Shown here: positions 1 to 11,367 of the stretch, piece by piece | Position numbering within the stretch: position 1 is the stretch's first letter | How the letters are laid out: each line of letters starts with the position of its first letter | Origin: Salvia splendens | Lineage: Eukaryota > Streptophyta > Magnoliopsida > Lamiales > Lamiaceae | Direction of reading: 5' to 3' | Length of the DNA: 64,000 bases | Assembly (NCBI RefSeq): GCF_004379255.2 | Contig: NC_056052.1 | Coordinates: 4,650,001-4,714,000, forward strand | The notes under the pieces: model-generated | Seen by the model: the letters and a program-made list of their open reading frames with translations, nothing else | Databases searched by the model: none | What the model was told of the DNA's origin: nothing | Program-made: the position numbers and the translations under genes

Positions 1-640
1 AATATGAGTGTGTATTATAAATAATGCAAACATTTTTTGAGACGTATACTAAAAAATGATGTAAAATTTGAGTTTGGATAAATAATTTGAATAAAATTTA
101 TTTTTTAATGTGACATATACTAAAAAATAAATTTGAATTTAGTATAAATAGTTGGAGAATAATATTCCAATTATTTTTTTTATCTCTCGTTTACTTTCAA
201 TTCTGCATAAAAACTAGTACCGTTTAAAATGTTATCTTTTTTAGGGACGAGATGAATAATACATAGTTAAAGTGGAAAGTTTATAAAATAAAAGATAGTA
301 ATAATGTAGAGAAGAATCATAAAAAAAGAAATGCGTCCCTTATTTAACATTACCAGAAAAGTGAATTAAAAAGAATTGTGATTCGTTAAGCAAATCATGG
401 AGGAATATCAATGTTATAATTTGCATATTTATTTTTATCGTTTGTAACATCTAGACAATAGCCCTCTGTTTAGGAATTTTATTATATCATGTAAAAGTAA
501 AATATCAACAATGTATGTTACCGAAAAATAATACCAACAAGGCACAATACCATAATAGAAGTACTCCATCAAACATTGAAGCAGTCGCATTCATATAAGT
601 CACATACAACCGTTTCAAACGTTCAACCGTTGAATTTTTC
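1..640. other. AT-rich intergenic sequence, no gene seen
   Basis: I see no coding or RNA gene. A stretch near 60-170 (ATAAATAATTTGAATAAAAT and following) resembles a stretch at about 50050-50160, so it may be part of a dispersed repeat. The last 200 bases are probably promoter of the downstream gene. Confidence 0.5.
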
Positions 641-685
641 CATTCAAACAATTTCAACTTATTAAGCAGTCAACACCAATCTCAC

Positions 686-694
686 TATATATAT
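686..694 (+). promoter_or_regulatory. TATA box of the At4g22030-like gene
   Basis: TATATATAT lies about 130 bases before the ATG at 820, preceded by CTCAC. It is the best TATA element in the upstream region and implies a 5' UTR of roughly 100 bases. The TSS is inferred from spacing only. Confidence 0.5.
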
Positions 695-819
695 TCACAA
701 AGGTTCAACAATTCATACATCAAATCTTAACAAAGATATCACCTCACTTCAGCAAACAACCAAATTCATCACCCACACTCACTTCACAATATACATATCT
801 TTGCCAAAGGAAAGAGAAA

Positions 820-2052
820 ATGGCAGCCTTAAAAGCATCAAGCCTAACCTTGCCTTCCTTAAACACTTGTAATTCCCATGGAAGAGGAAATTATAACACT
901 ACAAAGGCAAGCATCAATCTCCCACAGAGAGTCTCCAAAATCACACTTCCACACATCAAAAGCAACACTAGCAGTTTCGAACAACTCGAGAAGCAGCTCA
1001 GCCCTAACGTCGAATCCTTCATCGAAAGAGGCGACACGGATCCATCGGTCGTTGCGAAGCTCTACGCCATTATGGAAGCGGTTGCAGATAGAATTGAAAT
1101 GCACAAAAACATTGGAGATCAGAGAAACGAATGGAACTCTCTCCTTCTCAATTCGATCAACGCTCTCACTCTCGCCGCCGCCACCATGGCCGGCATCGCC
1201 TCCATGAGCCAGGGAGACGCCACCGCAGTGGCGTTGTCATCGACAGCCATGTACGTGGCAGCCACCGGGATGCTTTCCATCGTCAACAAAATCCAACCGT
1301 CTCAGCTAGCCGAAGAGCAGCGCAACGCAACCAGACTCTTCAAACAGCTTCACAATCAAATCCAAACCGTTCTCTCAATTGGAAATCCAAATGTAATTCA
1401 TGTGAAGGAATTCATGGACAAAGTGTTGGCGCTCGACAGGGCCTTTCCGCTGCCTCTCCTCGGCGCCATGCTCGATAAATTCCCGGCCACCGTGGAGCCC
1501 GCGGTGTGGTGGCCTCACAACGGAAGAAAGCAGCCTAAAACGAGCAAAGGCTACAACGGTTGGAATGGGAAATTGGAAGAGGAAATGAGAGAAATAGTAA
1601 ATGTGATAAAGAGAAAAGACGAAGAAGAGTACTTGAATTTGGGTGAAAAGGCACTCAAATTCAATAAGGTATTGGCGATGAGCGGTCCTGTTTTGACGGG
1701 TGTGGCCGCCGTTGGTTCGGCGATGCTTTCTCAGTCTCACGGTGGCTGGGCTGCCGCCCTGGCTCTTGGCGGTGGCGCATTGGCGGCGGTGGCGAACACG
1801 TTGGAGCACGGCGGCCAAGTGGGAATGGTGTTTGAGATGTATAGAAGCAATGCTGGATTTTTTAAATTAATGGAAGAATCGATTGAATCAAACTTGAAGG
1901 AAGATGATTTGGAGAGAAGAGAGAATGGAGAAATGGTGGAGATGAAGGTTGCTTTGCAGTTGGGAAGGAGTTTGTCTGAGCTCAGAAATTTAGCAGAGGA
2001 TTCATTGGTGAAAGGGGATGCCATTCATGAATTTGCAAGCAAGCTTTTCTGA
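820..2052 (+). CDS. At4g22030-like protein ('probable F-box protein' family), single exon
   Basis: This is an uninterrupted 410-residue frame from ATG 820 (AAAATGG context) to TGA. The N-terminus (residues 1-50) is rich in Ser/Thr/Asn with few acids, as in a plastid transit peptide. Residues 78-110 (LYAIMEAVADRIEMHKNIG... LLLNSINAL) and 157-230 (NKIQPSQLAEEQRNATRLFKQL ... AVWWP) are what I recognise from Arabidopsis At4g22030 and its relatives. Hydrophobic Ala/Gly-rich segments at about 107-130, 135-155 and 289-328 could be membrane helices. The family is annotated as 'probable F-box protein', but I see no F-box here, so the name should be read as a family label only. Biochemical function is unknown. 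Codon use is normal and there is no frame break, so the gene is probably functional. Confidence 0.85.
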   Translation: MAALKASSLTLPSLNTCNSHGRGNYNTTKASINLPQRVSKITLPHIKSNTSSFEQLEKQLSPNVESFIERGDTDPSVVAKLYAIMEAVADRIEMHKNIGDQRNEWNSLLLNSINALTLAAATMAGIASMSQGDATAVALSSTAMYVAATGMLSIVNKIQPSQLAEEQRNATRLFKQLHNQIQTVLSIGNPNVIHVKEFMDKVLALDRAFPLPLLGAMLDKFPATVEPAVWWPHNGRKQPKTSKGYNGWNGKLEEEMREIVNVIKRKDEEEYLNLGEKALKFNKVLAMSGPVLTGVAAVGSAMLSQSHGGWAAALALGGGALAAVANTLEHGGQVGMVFEMYRSNAGFFKLMEESIESNLKEDDLERRENGEMVEMKVALQLGRSLSELRNLAEDSLVKGDAIHEFASKLF

Positions 2053-2529
2053 TCATATTTTGTACAAAAATATAAAAAAAATGTACCCATTCTTTTATTC
2101 ATCAATTTTTATCAATCTATTCCTATTCTTTCATTCAGTTTTATTAATCGTGGTACTAAGATATTTTGGATTTATTACTTAATATGTGCTTTAGGTAAAT
2201 TATATGGATAATAAAATAAGATTATAAATTTTAGAGTATAATAGACATTGTATATATACTGTCAGTCAATACTGAAGCCTTCAAATATCAATTTTCTAAT
2301 CATATATAGTTGATGAGTTTGTGATCAATATTTCTTAGATGACAAGTAAAGCTGACGTGGTCTTTGAAAATTTAGACTAAGACCGTTTCTTTAAAAAAAA
2401 AGTAGTAGGATATTAAATAAGGTTGTATAGGATAGAATGTCACATTTATACTTTAATTCATGTAAAATAGGACACTTAATTCACAAAAAGGAGAGGAGTA
2501 AATAATTTTCACCAATCTTCATTTAAGAG
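2053..2529. other. Intergenic, 3' flank
   Basis: AT-rich sequence containing the probable 3' UTR of the preceding gene. No further gene or repeat recognised. Confidence 0.4.
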
Positions 2530-2530
2530 A

Positions 2531-3391
2531 AATTTCGGAATACGGGTTTAAATTCGCTAACCTTTCGTAATTAGGGATTCAATTCACTGACCTTTCGTAA
2601 TTTGGGATCGAGGCATGCGTATTCTTCGTAACAAGGGATTTCTGATATTTTAGCTTATTTATGTGTTTTTTTAATATCATTTCCTTCTAACCATTTATCA
2701 ATCATCTAAATTACCCCCTTCAAATTTTTTTACCAAAATTCTATAAAAAAAAATATATCCAACCGTTTCTAAATAGGATTTGTCCAACTTTTTTTTTCTT
2801 CTTTTCCATATATTTACGTGAACAATTATCACTAAATTGGCTTTCTTGGAGTCAGCTTCTTAGATTTTCGCACATATTTTTACTGTATTTCTTCTAGGTT
2901 TATGCTTTCCTCTACCTCTATGCTGCAATTTACTTGGCAGAAATTTTTTATACAAATGAGAAAGAGATTAAGCATATCATCTAGTAAGTCTTCACATTCC
3001 TTCGTATCCTGAAGATGACCACGCTTAGTAGTCTCCTTAATCATCTCGTTCCATTTTTGGTCAATCATGTTGAAAAATGGATCAGACGACCTTTTCTCCA
3101 TCACATAATCCCTGGCATTGCATAGATCTTCAATTTCATCATCAACTTCGAGAGCATCCTCCAAATCTGATTCAAAATCTTCATTTTTAGGTAAAAAATT
3201 GAAGGAGATAATTTAGACAATTGATAAATAGTTAGAGGGAAATAATATTAAAAAAACACATAAATAAGCTAAAATATCAGAAATCCCTTATTACGAAGAA
3301 TACGCATGCCTCGATCCCAAATTATGAAAGATCGGCGAATTGAATCCCTAATTACGAAAGGTCAGTCAATTTAAACCCTTATTCCGAAATT
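2531..3391. mobile_element. Non-autonomous element with long (about 200 bp) terminal inverted repeats, possible Pack-MULE
   Basis: The first about 205 bases (starting AATTTCGGAATACGGGTTTA) are repeated in reverse complement in the last about 205 bases (ending CGGAATT read on the other strand), with only scattered mismatches. Shared landmarks are TTTGGGATCGAGGCATGCG and AAGGGATTTCTGATATTTTA. The central about 450 bases are unique and contain an open frame on the minus strand. Long TIRs on an element under 1 kb fit Mutator-like elements that carry gene fragments. A 9-bp target duplication was looked for and not found in the immediate flanks (TTTAAGAGA against CTAATAAAT), so the superfamily is uncertain. 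Confidence 0.7.
2880..3164 (-). CDS. Small acidic ORF inside the long-TIR element, unknown function
   Basis: This is an open frame of about 94 codons with no ATG at its upstream end. The first in-frame Met is in the stretch YVMEKRSSDPFF. The product is acidic at its N-terminal side (EDALEVDDEIEDL) and helical in look. I do not recognise it. It occupies most of the unique centre of the element, so it may be a captured exon of a host gene or the tail of a lost transposon gene. It may equally be chance: 285 bases open in AT-rich DNA is only weak evidence. Confidence 0.25.
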   Translation of the reverse strand: MEDALEVDDEIEDLCNARDYVMEKRSSDPFFNMIDQKWNEMIKETTKRGHLQDTKECEDLLDDMLNLFLICIKNFCQVNCSIEVEESINLEEIQ

Positions 3392-3873
3392 CTAATAAAT
3401 AGAGGTTCTGAATTCTAACATTGATGGTCTTTATTTTGTAAAAGCCGCAGCCCAATGGTGAATTGACTTGGCCTAGGATACAATTATCCACGACCTGAGA
3501 TTGAAAGTCAATTATTTGAATTGAATTGAGACACAATTATCAACCCCCTTCAAACTAAACCATCAACAAAGAGTCGCATATAATAAAATTTGTTATTGTT
3601 GTCAAAGTATTTGATTCAAAAAATAAAATAAAATAAAATGGGTAGCAGGAGATATCCAACAAAAATATCGCAGCTGATAAATGGTTCGATACTCGAACTG
3701 ATTATACTTTTGAGTAGCTGATTATGTGATACCGACCAATTGGGTACCCAAAAAATTCCCTAACGCTAACTTAGAAAAAGAAAAGGAACCTTCACAATCA
3801 ATTCCTGCTCAGAGTTCGAATTCTCATTAAAATCACAAACCCACTATTATAAGATCGTCGGCTCCTACGATGT
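3392..3873. other. Intergenic, nothing recognised
   Basis: No gene, tRNA or clear repeat was seen between the long-TIR element and the hAT-type element. Confidence 0.4.
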
Positions 3874-3881
3874 GCTTAGAA

Positions 3882-4561
3882 CAGGGATTTCAATGTAGCC
3901 CGTAACCTGTGGGCTGGCCCGAATAGCCCACCAAATTTATAGGGTTAGGGTTGGAAATTTCTAGCCCGATAAAATCAAAACCCAATTAGCCCACACCCGA
4001 TTAACCCGCAACCCATTAGGGCCAGACCCGAAAACTCGATGGGCTGGCCTGAAAACCCGATAAAATTTCTATTATTCTATTTTTTTACTCCTAATTCGAC
4101 ATTTCATTGATTAATTTTAACTAAAAAAATAACTTTCAATTTTATATTAAATATACAAATTATATATTAAATTTTAATTAATATAATAATTGATAAATAA
4201 ATTAAAAACTTCAAATTCTCAAAAAAAATATTTAAATTTCTAAAACATGCATTAAAATTCTACGAAATATCTCAAATATTAGTATTTGATCTTGTTTATG
4301 ATTGAGTTTAAGCATATATCTCAAATATATCATAATTAAATGTTTTACATTGTATGAATATTAGTAATTTTAATCATTATTTATTGGATTGATCGCATGT
4401 TAATATTATCGGTAGCAACCCGATTAACCCGCTGGGCTAGCCTGAAACCTGAGCTTTTAGGGTTAGGACTGAGCTTTTATAACCCGAAAGGAATCACAAC
4501 CCCGATTAGCCCGCATCCGATTGACCCGAAACCCGACGGCCCAGCCCGATTGACATCCCTA
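3882..4561. mobile_element. hAT-type non-autonomous element, 680 bp
   Basis: The ends are CAGGGATTTCAAT on the left and, read inward from the right, TAGGGATGTCAAT. They are flanked by an 8-bp duplication with one mismatch (GCTTAGAA / GCTTAGAG), the size expected for hAT. Both subterminal regions are packed with copies of AGCCCG/AACCCGAT-like motifs (for example AACCCGATTAACCCGC) in inverted orientation, and the centre is AT-rich without a reading frame. Repeats of this type are common in dicot genomes. Confidence 0.7.
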
Positions 4562-4589
4562 GCTTAGAGGTAGTGAATCATTAGTAGAT

Positions 4590-4651
4590 GGCGGTGTCAA
4601 GCTAGTGGTAATGTTTGGCTGGCGGTGTCAAGCTAGTGGTAATGTTTGGCT
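4590..4651. repeat. Tandem duplication, 31 bp x 2
   Basis: Two perfect adjacent copies of a 31-base unit beginning GGCGGTGTCAAGCTAGTGGT. No function is apparent. Confidence 0.9.
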
Positions 4652-5099
4652 GGAGGTGGTGGCCGGCCGCCGATGAAAAAATTAGGTTAGGTTAATGAGT
4701 TGGTGAAATGAAACTGATTAAGAAAATTCAATTATTATTTGAAAATAAAAATAAAATTGATTAATTGAAGTCGTTTTGGTCCAATATAAATCCGGCATAT
4801 CCCTGTAGATTTACCGGCATTTAAATTTCACTTGAAAAGGACGGGTTGGGTCATGTTGCAAAAATTACATAAAATCTAAAATATTACGATTTAATTGACT
4901 ATATTTGAAATTCATGAGAAAATCTTAAAGGACACTAAGTTAGTAATATTAGTAGCTCTTTAAAAATAGTACACATAAGGTTAAATAGGATATAATGTCA
5001 CTATTATACTTTTAATCTTATTAAATGAGAGACTACTAAATGAAAAATAAATACAGTATATGAGAATACGGCACTTAATTAATAAAAAAGAAAGGAGTA

Positions 5100-5195
5100 G
5101 ATGTGTTTTTGTTGTCCAGTGGTTAATGTGATTTGCCAAATATTTCGGGTTTGAGTCCATCGTGATGCGGTTTTTAATTTTATATTTATTTATAT
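5100..5195 (+). mobile_element. Possible tRNA-derived SINE fragment
   Basis: GTCCAGTGGTTAATGTG resembles a pol III A box, and CGGGTTTGAGTCC about 35 bases later resembles a B box. An AT-rich tail follows. Spacing fits a tRNA-related SINE head. No target duplication was found, so this is tentative. Confidence 0.35.
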
Positions 5196-5262
5196 AAACT
5201 AAAGTAGGTATATAATTTTCACCGGTCTTAATAATTAGCTTCTAAATTGATGGTCTTTATTA

Positions 5263-5341
5263 CTTCCTCCGTCCCACAAGAATATGCACTCTTTCTTTTT
5301 TAGTCGTACCCAAAGTGCATATTTTTTAGAGACGGATGGAG
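5263..5341. mobile_element. Stowaway-type MITE (79 bp)
   Basis: The ends CTTCCTCCGTCCC and CTCCATCCGTC (inverted) are flanked by TA on both sides. The whole is nearly palindromic (AATATGCACTCT inverted to AAGTGCATATT). This fits a short Tc1/mariner-derived Stowaway. Confidence 0.8.
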
Positions 5342-5514
5342 TATTTGATAAAAGCCGCGGGCGAATGGTGATGATAGAAAAATTGAATTGACTTGGCCAG
5401 GCATGTGATTATCTACTAGTTGAAATTAAATGTCAATTCCTAATTCCCCTCAAACTAAAACACCATAAATATAATTGAATTGTACGTAATGAGGACCATG
5501 AAAGGGTCGCATCT

Positions 5515-6466
5515 TGTAATATCCAAATCTTTTAGAAGTTTAGAGTTAGTAATTAGATTTTTAGTTAGAGGTTTTATGTGTATATGTTTTTATTAGGAAT
5601 AAAAGAAATAAATTAGGAAATAGAATTAATGAGATAAAGAAAAAGAAGAAAGAAAAGGAATAGGAAGTTGATGAGTAAGTTAAGGAAAAGGAAACGTGTC
5701 TTATGGGGGAAAATAGGAAGAAGAATAAGAAAAAAAAAAGAAAAAGGAAATAGGAAAATAGAAATTTCAAAATTCTTCCTTATCTTTCTCCTCTCCCTTT
5801 CGTGCTCTCTCTCCCTCTCTGTGAAGATTTTTGACAGCCATCCACTCCCTCCGATCAGCCACCGCGACTCCTCCGATCGCTCCACCGCGTAACATGTAAA
5901 ACACTCCATCAATCCAAGCTCTCAATTCCCCTTCTTTCCCTCAATTTTGGAGCTTAGGTTGCAAACCCACTTCCACTAATCTTTGGAAAATTGTTGAATT
6001 TAGAGGTGAACCGAGTGCACAAGCGATAAGGGAAAAGGGCACCTCCATGGTTGACTAAGCAAGTAATAGCGAGTTTTTTTGACGTGTACAGAGTATAGAA
6101 GCGAGTGAACTCGCTAGTTGGCAGCAACACGTGTCAAGTCACCACCTCCCTTTTTGCTGGTACAGTCGTAGTTTACACGTGGCATGCTTAGATTATTTTT
6201 TTGTTGTAAATAGTTGGTTACAAATGTAAGGTTATAACCTTCTTTTTGCTAGTGGAGTTGTAGGTATGTCTATATAAACAGGTTAATGTTATTTTGTTAT
6301 GTATAGTAGTAAATAGTTGTGTTATCAGGTTTAGTTTCTTTTATGATAGTATTGTATGTTGAGTGTTGCAAAATGGTTAAAAAAAATAGGCAGGTTTTGT
6401 TTATCGATCGTACCGAAAGGTAACGTCACTTATTTGGTTAAAACTAACCGAGTAAGGGGTGTTACA
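5515..6466 (+). mobile_element. Solo LTR, 952 bp, with perfect 5-bp target duplication
   Basis: It starts TGTAATATCC and ends GGGGTGTTACA, a terminal TG...CA pair with short inverted ends. It is flanked by CATCT on both sides. There is no second LTR and no gag-pol in between, so this is what remains after LTR-LTR recombination. TCTATATAAACAGG near 6268 is a possible TATA box. The TGTAAYA...TGTTACA termini are common in Ty3/gypsy elements, but the family is not proven. The short open frames inside are low-complexity purine or pyrimidine runs, not genes. Confidence 0.8.
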
Positions 6467-6471
6467 CATCT

Positions 6472-7604
6472 TGCATTCAATCAAAAATTCTCATTGTTGT
6501 GAAGTACCAACTCTTATTATATCGTGTGGTCGTTGAACAGTGTTTTGTCTTATTACAAAGATTCTAAAGTCAAATGATTATTTTCCAAAAATTGTCAAAT
6601 GATTTATTAACTTGAAATAATAATCAAATCATTTATACAGTGATGGATCCATGGCCTGAAAACTAAACCGTTCACACATCGCTAGAAATTTTACAGTTAA
6701 AATAAATAAATATAAATTGCGCTTTGTAAGATGTAAATACATTGAATTCAAAACTAAAATATTGGCTTATTCAGTCTGATTTTTCGTTCATATCGCACAT
6801 ACGCTGACACAACATGTTTATACTATTAAATATCAAATTTTGAATTTTGTTGAATTTGAAATTGTAATTAATATAATACATAGTTGAATAGCTGCCTTAG
6901 GATTCCCGATTCCATTTCATCTAGATATGATATCGTCTACGATTCATTATAATTAATTAGTTAGGAGAAAAGTATTAGCAGTGAATTACCACATCGAAGG
7001 AATAAGCAAGTTCAAAGCGCTATATAAAATCTAAAGCTCCATTCGCTAATTAATAAGTCATGGGATGAAGTGGATGGGTTGTGGCCTATTTTCTTAATGG
7101 GCTTAACCCAGGAAAGTCCCCGGGCCACGAACCGCAGAGATGCGGGCTTGGTAACAAGTAAAGCCCATGGGCTGGGCGGTCTGACCTAGTTGTCAGGGGC
7201 TGAGACACGTGTGGAGCCCTCTGACCGCTGCCGGTGGGTGAAATTGGCCGATGCTTCACAGTTATTCACTTGGCCCGTAATTTGGCTAACTGAACGGGGC
7301 TTATACTCCCATGACACCTTTTTTTTCAATATTCGAACACACTTGGTGTGTATATTATTGCAGTAATGAATGCTCTAAACAACAAAACTAAACTAAATAA
7401 GAGAGCAGAACACGAGATCTTATTTCCAACGTCGAACGATCGTTTAACGCTGTTGCCATCAAAATTTACAAAACTCAAAAAATATAAAGACAGATAAAAA
7501 AACTAGGGGGAGAGATAACAAACCTACAAAATTATACACCATTCATACTTTTTGAGGCTTCCCTCCCCACCATCCAAATCCAAACTTTACTATAATTTTC
7601 ACTT
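6472..7604. other. Intergenic, 3' flank of APS reductase gene
   Basis: No gene recognised. A GC-richer island at 7070-7320 (GGGCCACGAACCGCAG, GGGCTGGGCGGTCTGACC) differs from its AT-rich surroundings and may be an old repeat. It has no frame or RNA fold that I can defend. Confidence 0.35.
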
Positions 7605-9821
7605 CTATTGGAGAGCATTCACGAAAGCCGTCAACGAGGCGACGTCTCTGTTCTCCGATGGATACTTAATCGGACGCAGAGACCGCTTGGGGAAGAAGAC
7701 GATAGTAGGGAAGGTTCCCAGCTGCAGCTTTTCCTGCGCGAAGGCCTTCTCCTCTCCGTCCGCTCTGAACTTCGCCACCTTGACACCCGACCCCGCTAGT
7801 GCCTCAGCCAGCTCCACGTAGGAGCCCTCCATCGCCCGACAGTATGGGCACCAAGGGGCGTACAGCACAACGAGCCACGCCTCCTGCCTGTTTTCCAGCT
7901 TCAGCAAGTTCTCAACTCCCTGCTGGCTCAAGCTCACGACGTTCTCGGATGTGAAGAGATCTGTGACTGGGGCAGTCCCACTGTCTTGGAAAGTGTTATT
8001 TTCCTGCTTGATGTTGCCCTTGTGCAGGCCACACTCCTTGGCCTTGGCATCCTCCCACCACCACCTTCCCTCACGCTCGTGCTGCCCGGGTAGGACAGGC
8101 CTCGTGCACGGCTCACACCCGATTGAGATGTAGCCCTGCGCGTGCAACGAGTTCACCGGCACATCCATTGTCCAGAGGAAGTTCCAGACATCGTTGCCCT
8201 TCACATTCGCCACTGGATTCCACTTCACCAAGCTCCCAACTCCACCATCCAAACCTTCAAAAACAGGATCAACTTGGACAATGGGGACTTCTGATCGGGT
8301 CCCAGGAGACTGATCCTTACGCTGGCCTGTTATCCATGCCCGAAGCCCCTTGAGGGCCCGCCTCAACGGCCTCACCTTCCTCACACGGCAGCATTCTTGG
8401 TGGCCATCTTCATAGAAGGAGAAAAGGCCCTTGCTTCTAACCAAAGTTTGGACTTCCTCAGCATCTGGAAACATGTATTCGATACGAATCCCATACTTCT
8501 TCTCAACTTCATCAAAGAGTCTATACGTCTCTGGATTAAGTCTCCCTGTATCAAGGCTGAAAACCCTGTATGGCCTCCCTGTTAAATGTGCATATTCAAT
8601 CAAAGCCACATCTTCCGCCCCACTGCAAATTTTTTAACATTGCATCAGTTAGCTAAATGCTTCATAATATTTCCAATACCTACGAAGAATAACACAAGCA
8701 TTTCATCTTTACAGTAACTACACTCAACTCCATAGCAATCAAATGAAAATCAAATCAGAGTGAAACATTAGTATTATTAATATTTATATCCAACAACTAT
8801 TTGAAATAACTTTACTTGACACCAGAATCTAGAGTCTCATTCTTACTGAAAGGGACCCACACAGGCTCTATGTAAACAATACACTCCTACTATAATCAAC
8901 GGTCCCCTATGGTCTTCAAACAATATAAATATATCCATTTAAAATAAATCGAATAAATAAGTATTTCTAAATAGTTGATATATTCAGCAACATACATAGG
9001 TATGAGATGAGTAGATTTCATGATGATATCCAATTTCGTCCGCTGCCTAAAAAACTGCTTATTATAAAAAACAAACTTTTTTATGCAATTTCAGTTAAAA
9101 TTTCCGTGATGATTGAAAAGCACACACAAAATCTTAAGTCAACATTTTCAAACAAGAAATTTGATGAAGAAATGGTACAATTACAATTATGATTATTGTT
9201 ATTGGGATCTCAAACAACAAAATTCGAAGGCGTGCGAGAAATACCTAAAAGCGATAGCAATATCGTTTCCGAATTTCTCGAGTGCCTTATCCATAATCTC
9301 AAGCGGAGAAGCATTTTGAAGCTCCACCGCCAACTTCTCGAAGTCATCTTCTACCTCCGCCTTTTCTACCACCTCTGCAGAATTTTCGATATTAGAAAAC
9401 GACCAAGGAGAAAATGATGTCAGATTTAACTTATTTCTTTTCCAATTAATCTACATGCAGAATCTAATGAATGTTTATCGACGCACCAGGAGCAACCACG
9501 GTTGCAGCCGACGGAACGATCGAATCACTCCTCTTCGCCTCCGCGTGCAACGGCTTCACGGCGGCGCAACGACGCCGTGAAAGTTTCACCGACGACGGTG
9601 AAAGGTGAGACCTATCCAACGGCTGGATTGCACCGAATTGCGCAGCTGAAACAATAGAAAACGTGATTCAATCCAAAAGAAGTAGAAAAATCGAATTAAT
9701 TACCGAAACTTTTTCGGAGAATATGAAATTGGGATGAGATTTTACCTCTTGGCTGCTCAAACGAGGAAGATGGAGAGGAGCTGTGAACGGGTGCGGGCGA
9801 AGCTGATACGGAAAATGCCAT
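7605..9821 (-). CDS. APR: Plastid 5'-adenylylsulfate reductase (APS reductase), four exons
   Basis: Splicing by GT-AG joins exons 9821-9746, 9645-9487, 9374-9245 and 8622-7605 (minus strand) into 1383 nt, 460 residues, the usual size for plant APR. The enzyme reduces adenylylsulfate to sulfite with glutathione as donor, in the plastid sulfate-assimilation pathway. Residues 1 to about 75 are Ser/Pro/Arg-rich (transit peptide). The reductase domain follows ([20 protein letters not shown] at about 101-120, [12 protein letters not shown] at 122). Iron-sulfur cluster cysteines are C199-C200 (ECCRVRK) and C291/C294 (GCEPC). Catalytic C319 is in KECGLHKGN. The C-terminal thioredoxin-like glutaredoxin domain has WCPYC (C380, C383). 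All key residues are present. The start is the ATG that gives the transit peptide. TATTTATTT about 110 bases upstream is a weak TATA candidate. Confidence 0.95.
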
Positions 9822-10130
9822 TGATAAGATGATTTCTCTCGATTGCAAAACCCGAATTTCGGTTTCTGGGTTTTGGGAAGCTGCTGTTTGTGGTGTGTGT
9901 TTTTGTGAGAGAAGAAATGGAAAAATAAATAGGTCGGGAAATGAAGGGCGGGGGCGGCCGTTGCAGGTTCATTGAACTTGGACGTGTTTTGGAATTGGGG
10001 ATTATGCTGACGTGGCGGTATATGATTGGGTACAGCAGTGTGGTGGCTGTGGATTCTATTCTCGTTGCTGCATCTTTAGAAATGGAACGTCCCACTATAG
10101 CGAGGAGACGTTTTCCATTTTACAACAAAT

Positions 10131-10190
10131 GAAATAGAAATAGAAATAGAAATAGAAATAGAAATAGAAATAGAAATAGAAATAGAAATA
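10131..10190. repeat. Hexanucleotide microsatellite (GAAATA)10
   Basis: Ten uninterrupted copies of GAAATA, about 310 bases upstream of the APS reductase ATG, so possibly within its distal promoter. Confidence 0.95.
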
Positions 10191-11250
10191 ATTTTACATA
10201 ATTTATAAATCAGTTTTAAGAAAAACTTTAATTGTGTAACTTAATTATAAATGTGGTCAATCAAAAATAAAAACATTCATACATAAAGATTTTATGACAT
10301 GGTAAGTTGGTAACAGTTATGTCTAAGAAATCCACTTCTATATAGTAACAAATGGTTGCAAATACAGAAAAAACACAATTTACAACACAAATCCTTTAAT
10401 TATACACTAATATATAAATGTAAATTAAAATTTCTGATAAGTAGTTCGGATCGATTTCGATTATGATTTTGGAGTTGATCTTTAGATAATAAATTGGCCA
10501 ATTCGGATCCATTAAATTCGATTAATTACTTACCTATATGAATATATACGAGAATCAGAATAAAAAATTGTTAAAAAATAAGACAAAATCCATTACAATA
10601 TAAGGCAAAGAATATTCATTCTCAATTAGAAATTTGTGACCAACACACGCACGCCACCAATAATATAGTGATGCTGATTGAACAAATTTCTTTTATTTAA
10701 TAGGAGTAGTTTAATTTGTAGAACACGAATCCATGAGGAAATGTAAGCCAGAAAGATAAATGGGGATGGCGTTGCAATAAGTACTCAAGTGGTTTGAATT
10801 GGATTCCAAACTCATAAGTCATAACACTTCAAGCAACAAGATTTGTATAAGCACAAGCAACCATAAATATTCAACAATTAACAACTTTAATTAGTAGTAC
10901 TTAATTAATCACATCAGTATTCTTCGATTGGATGTGTGAGTTTTAATTTGATTAAAAACTATACTACTACTACTAGTATTTTATTTCAAAATTTGAGAAA
11001 ACACATAACAAACTAAGTACTACTACTATGTACTATCAAGTTTCAAACATGCATCTAGAAAAAAATATGAAATGGCATATAATTGTTAATGCTTACAAAT
11101 CTTACAAAAAAAAGTTTGAGTGAGTTAATTTTCACAAGGGTACGCTTAAAATGACAATACCTCTTAAAGTTACAACGTGACACCACGTAGACTGCAATAT
11201 TATAAAAGTTGCACTGCAATAGTATAAACGCTACACCGCAATCTATAGAT
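10191..11250. other. AT-rich intergenic, nothing recognised
   Basis: No gene or defined element was found. Short CTA/TAC trinucleotide runs occur near 10962-11030. Confidence 0.4.
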
Positions 11251-11367
11251 TGCAGTCTAGCGTATTGGATATTGCAGACGAGCAAAAATTACAGTCTAGC
11301 GTATTGAATATTGCAGACGAGCAAAAATTGCAGTCTAGCGTATTGGATATTGCAGACCGAGAAAATT
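11251..11367 (+). repeat. Three tandem copies of a 39-bp unit
   Basis: The unit begins TGCAGTCTAGCGTATTGGAT and contains ATTGCAGACGAGCAAAAAT. Copies start at 11251, 11290 and 11329. The period is a multiple of three, so one frame reads a 13-residue repeat (SSVLDIADEQKLQ), but no gene context supports coding. Confidence 0.9.

Noticed and set aside
5561..5912. Phe/Leu-rich and Arg/Glu-rich frames on both strands
   Set aside because: They are homopurine/homopyrimidine runs inside the solo LTR.
7070..7320. GC-rich island considered as an RNA gene or SINE
   Set aside because: No A/B box pair, no tail and no target duplication could be identified.
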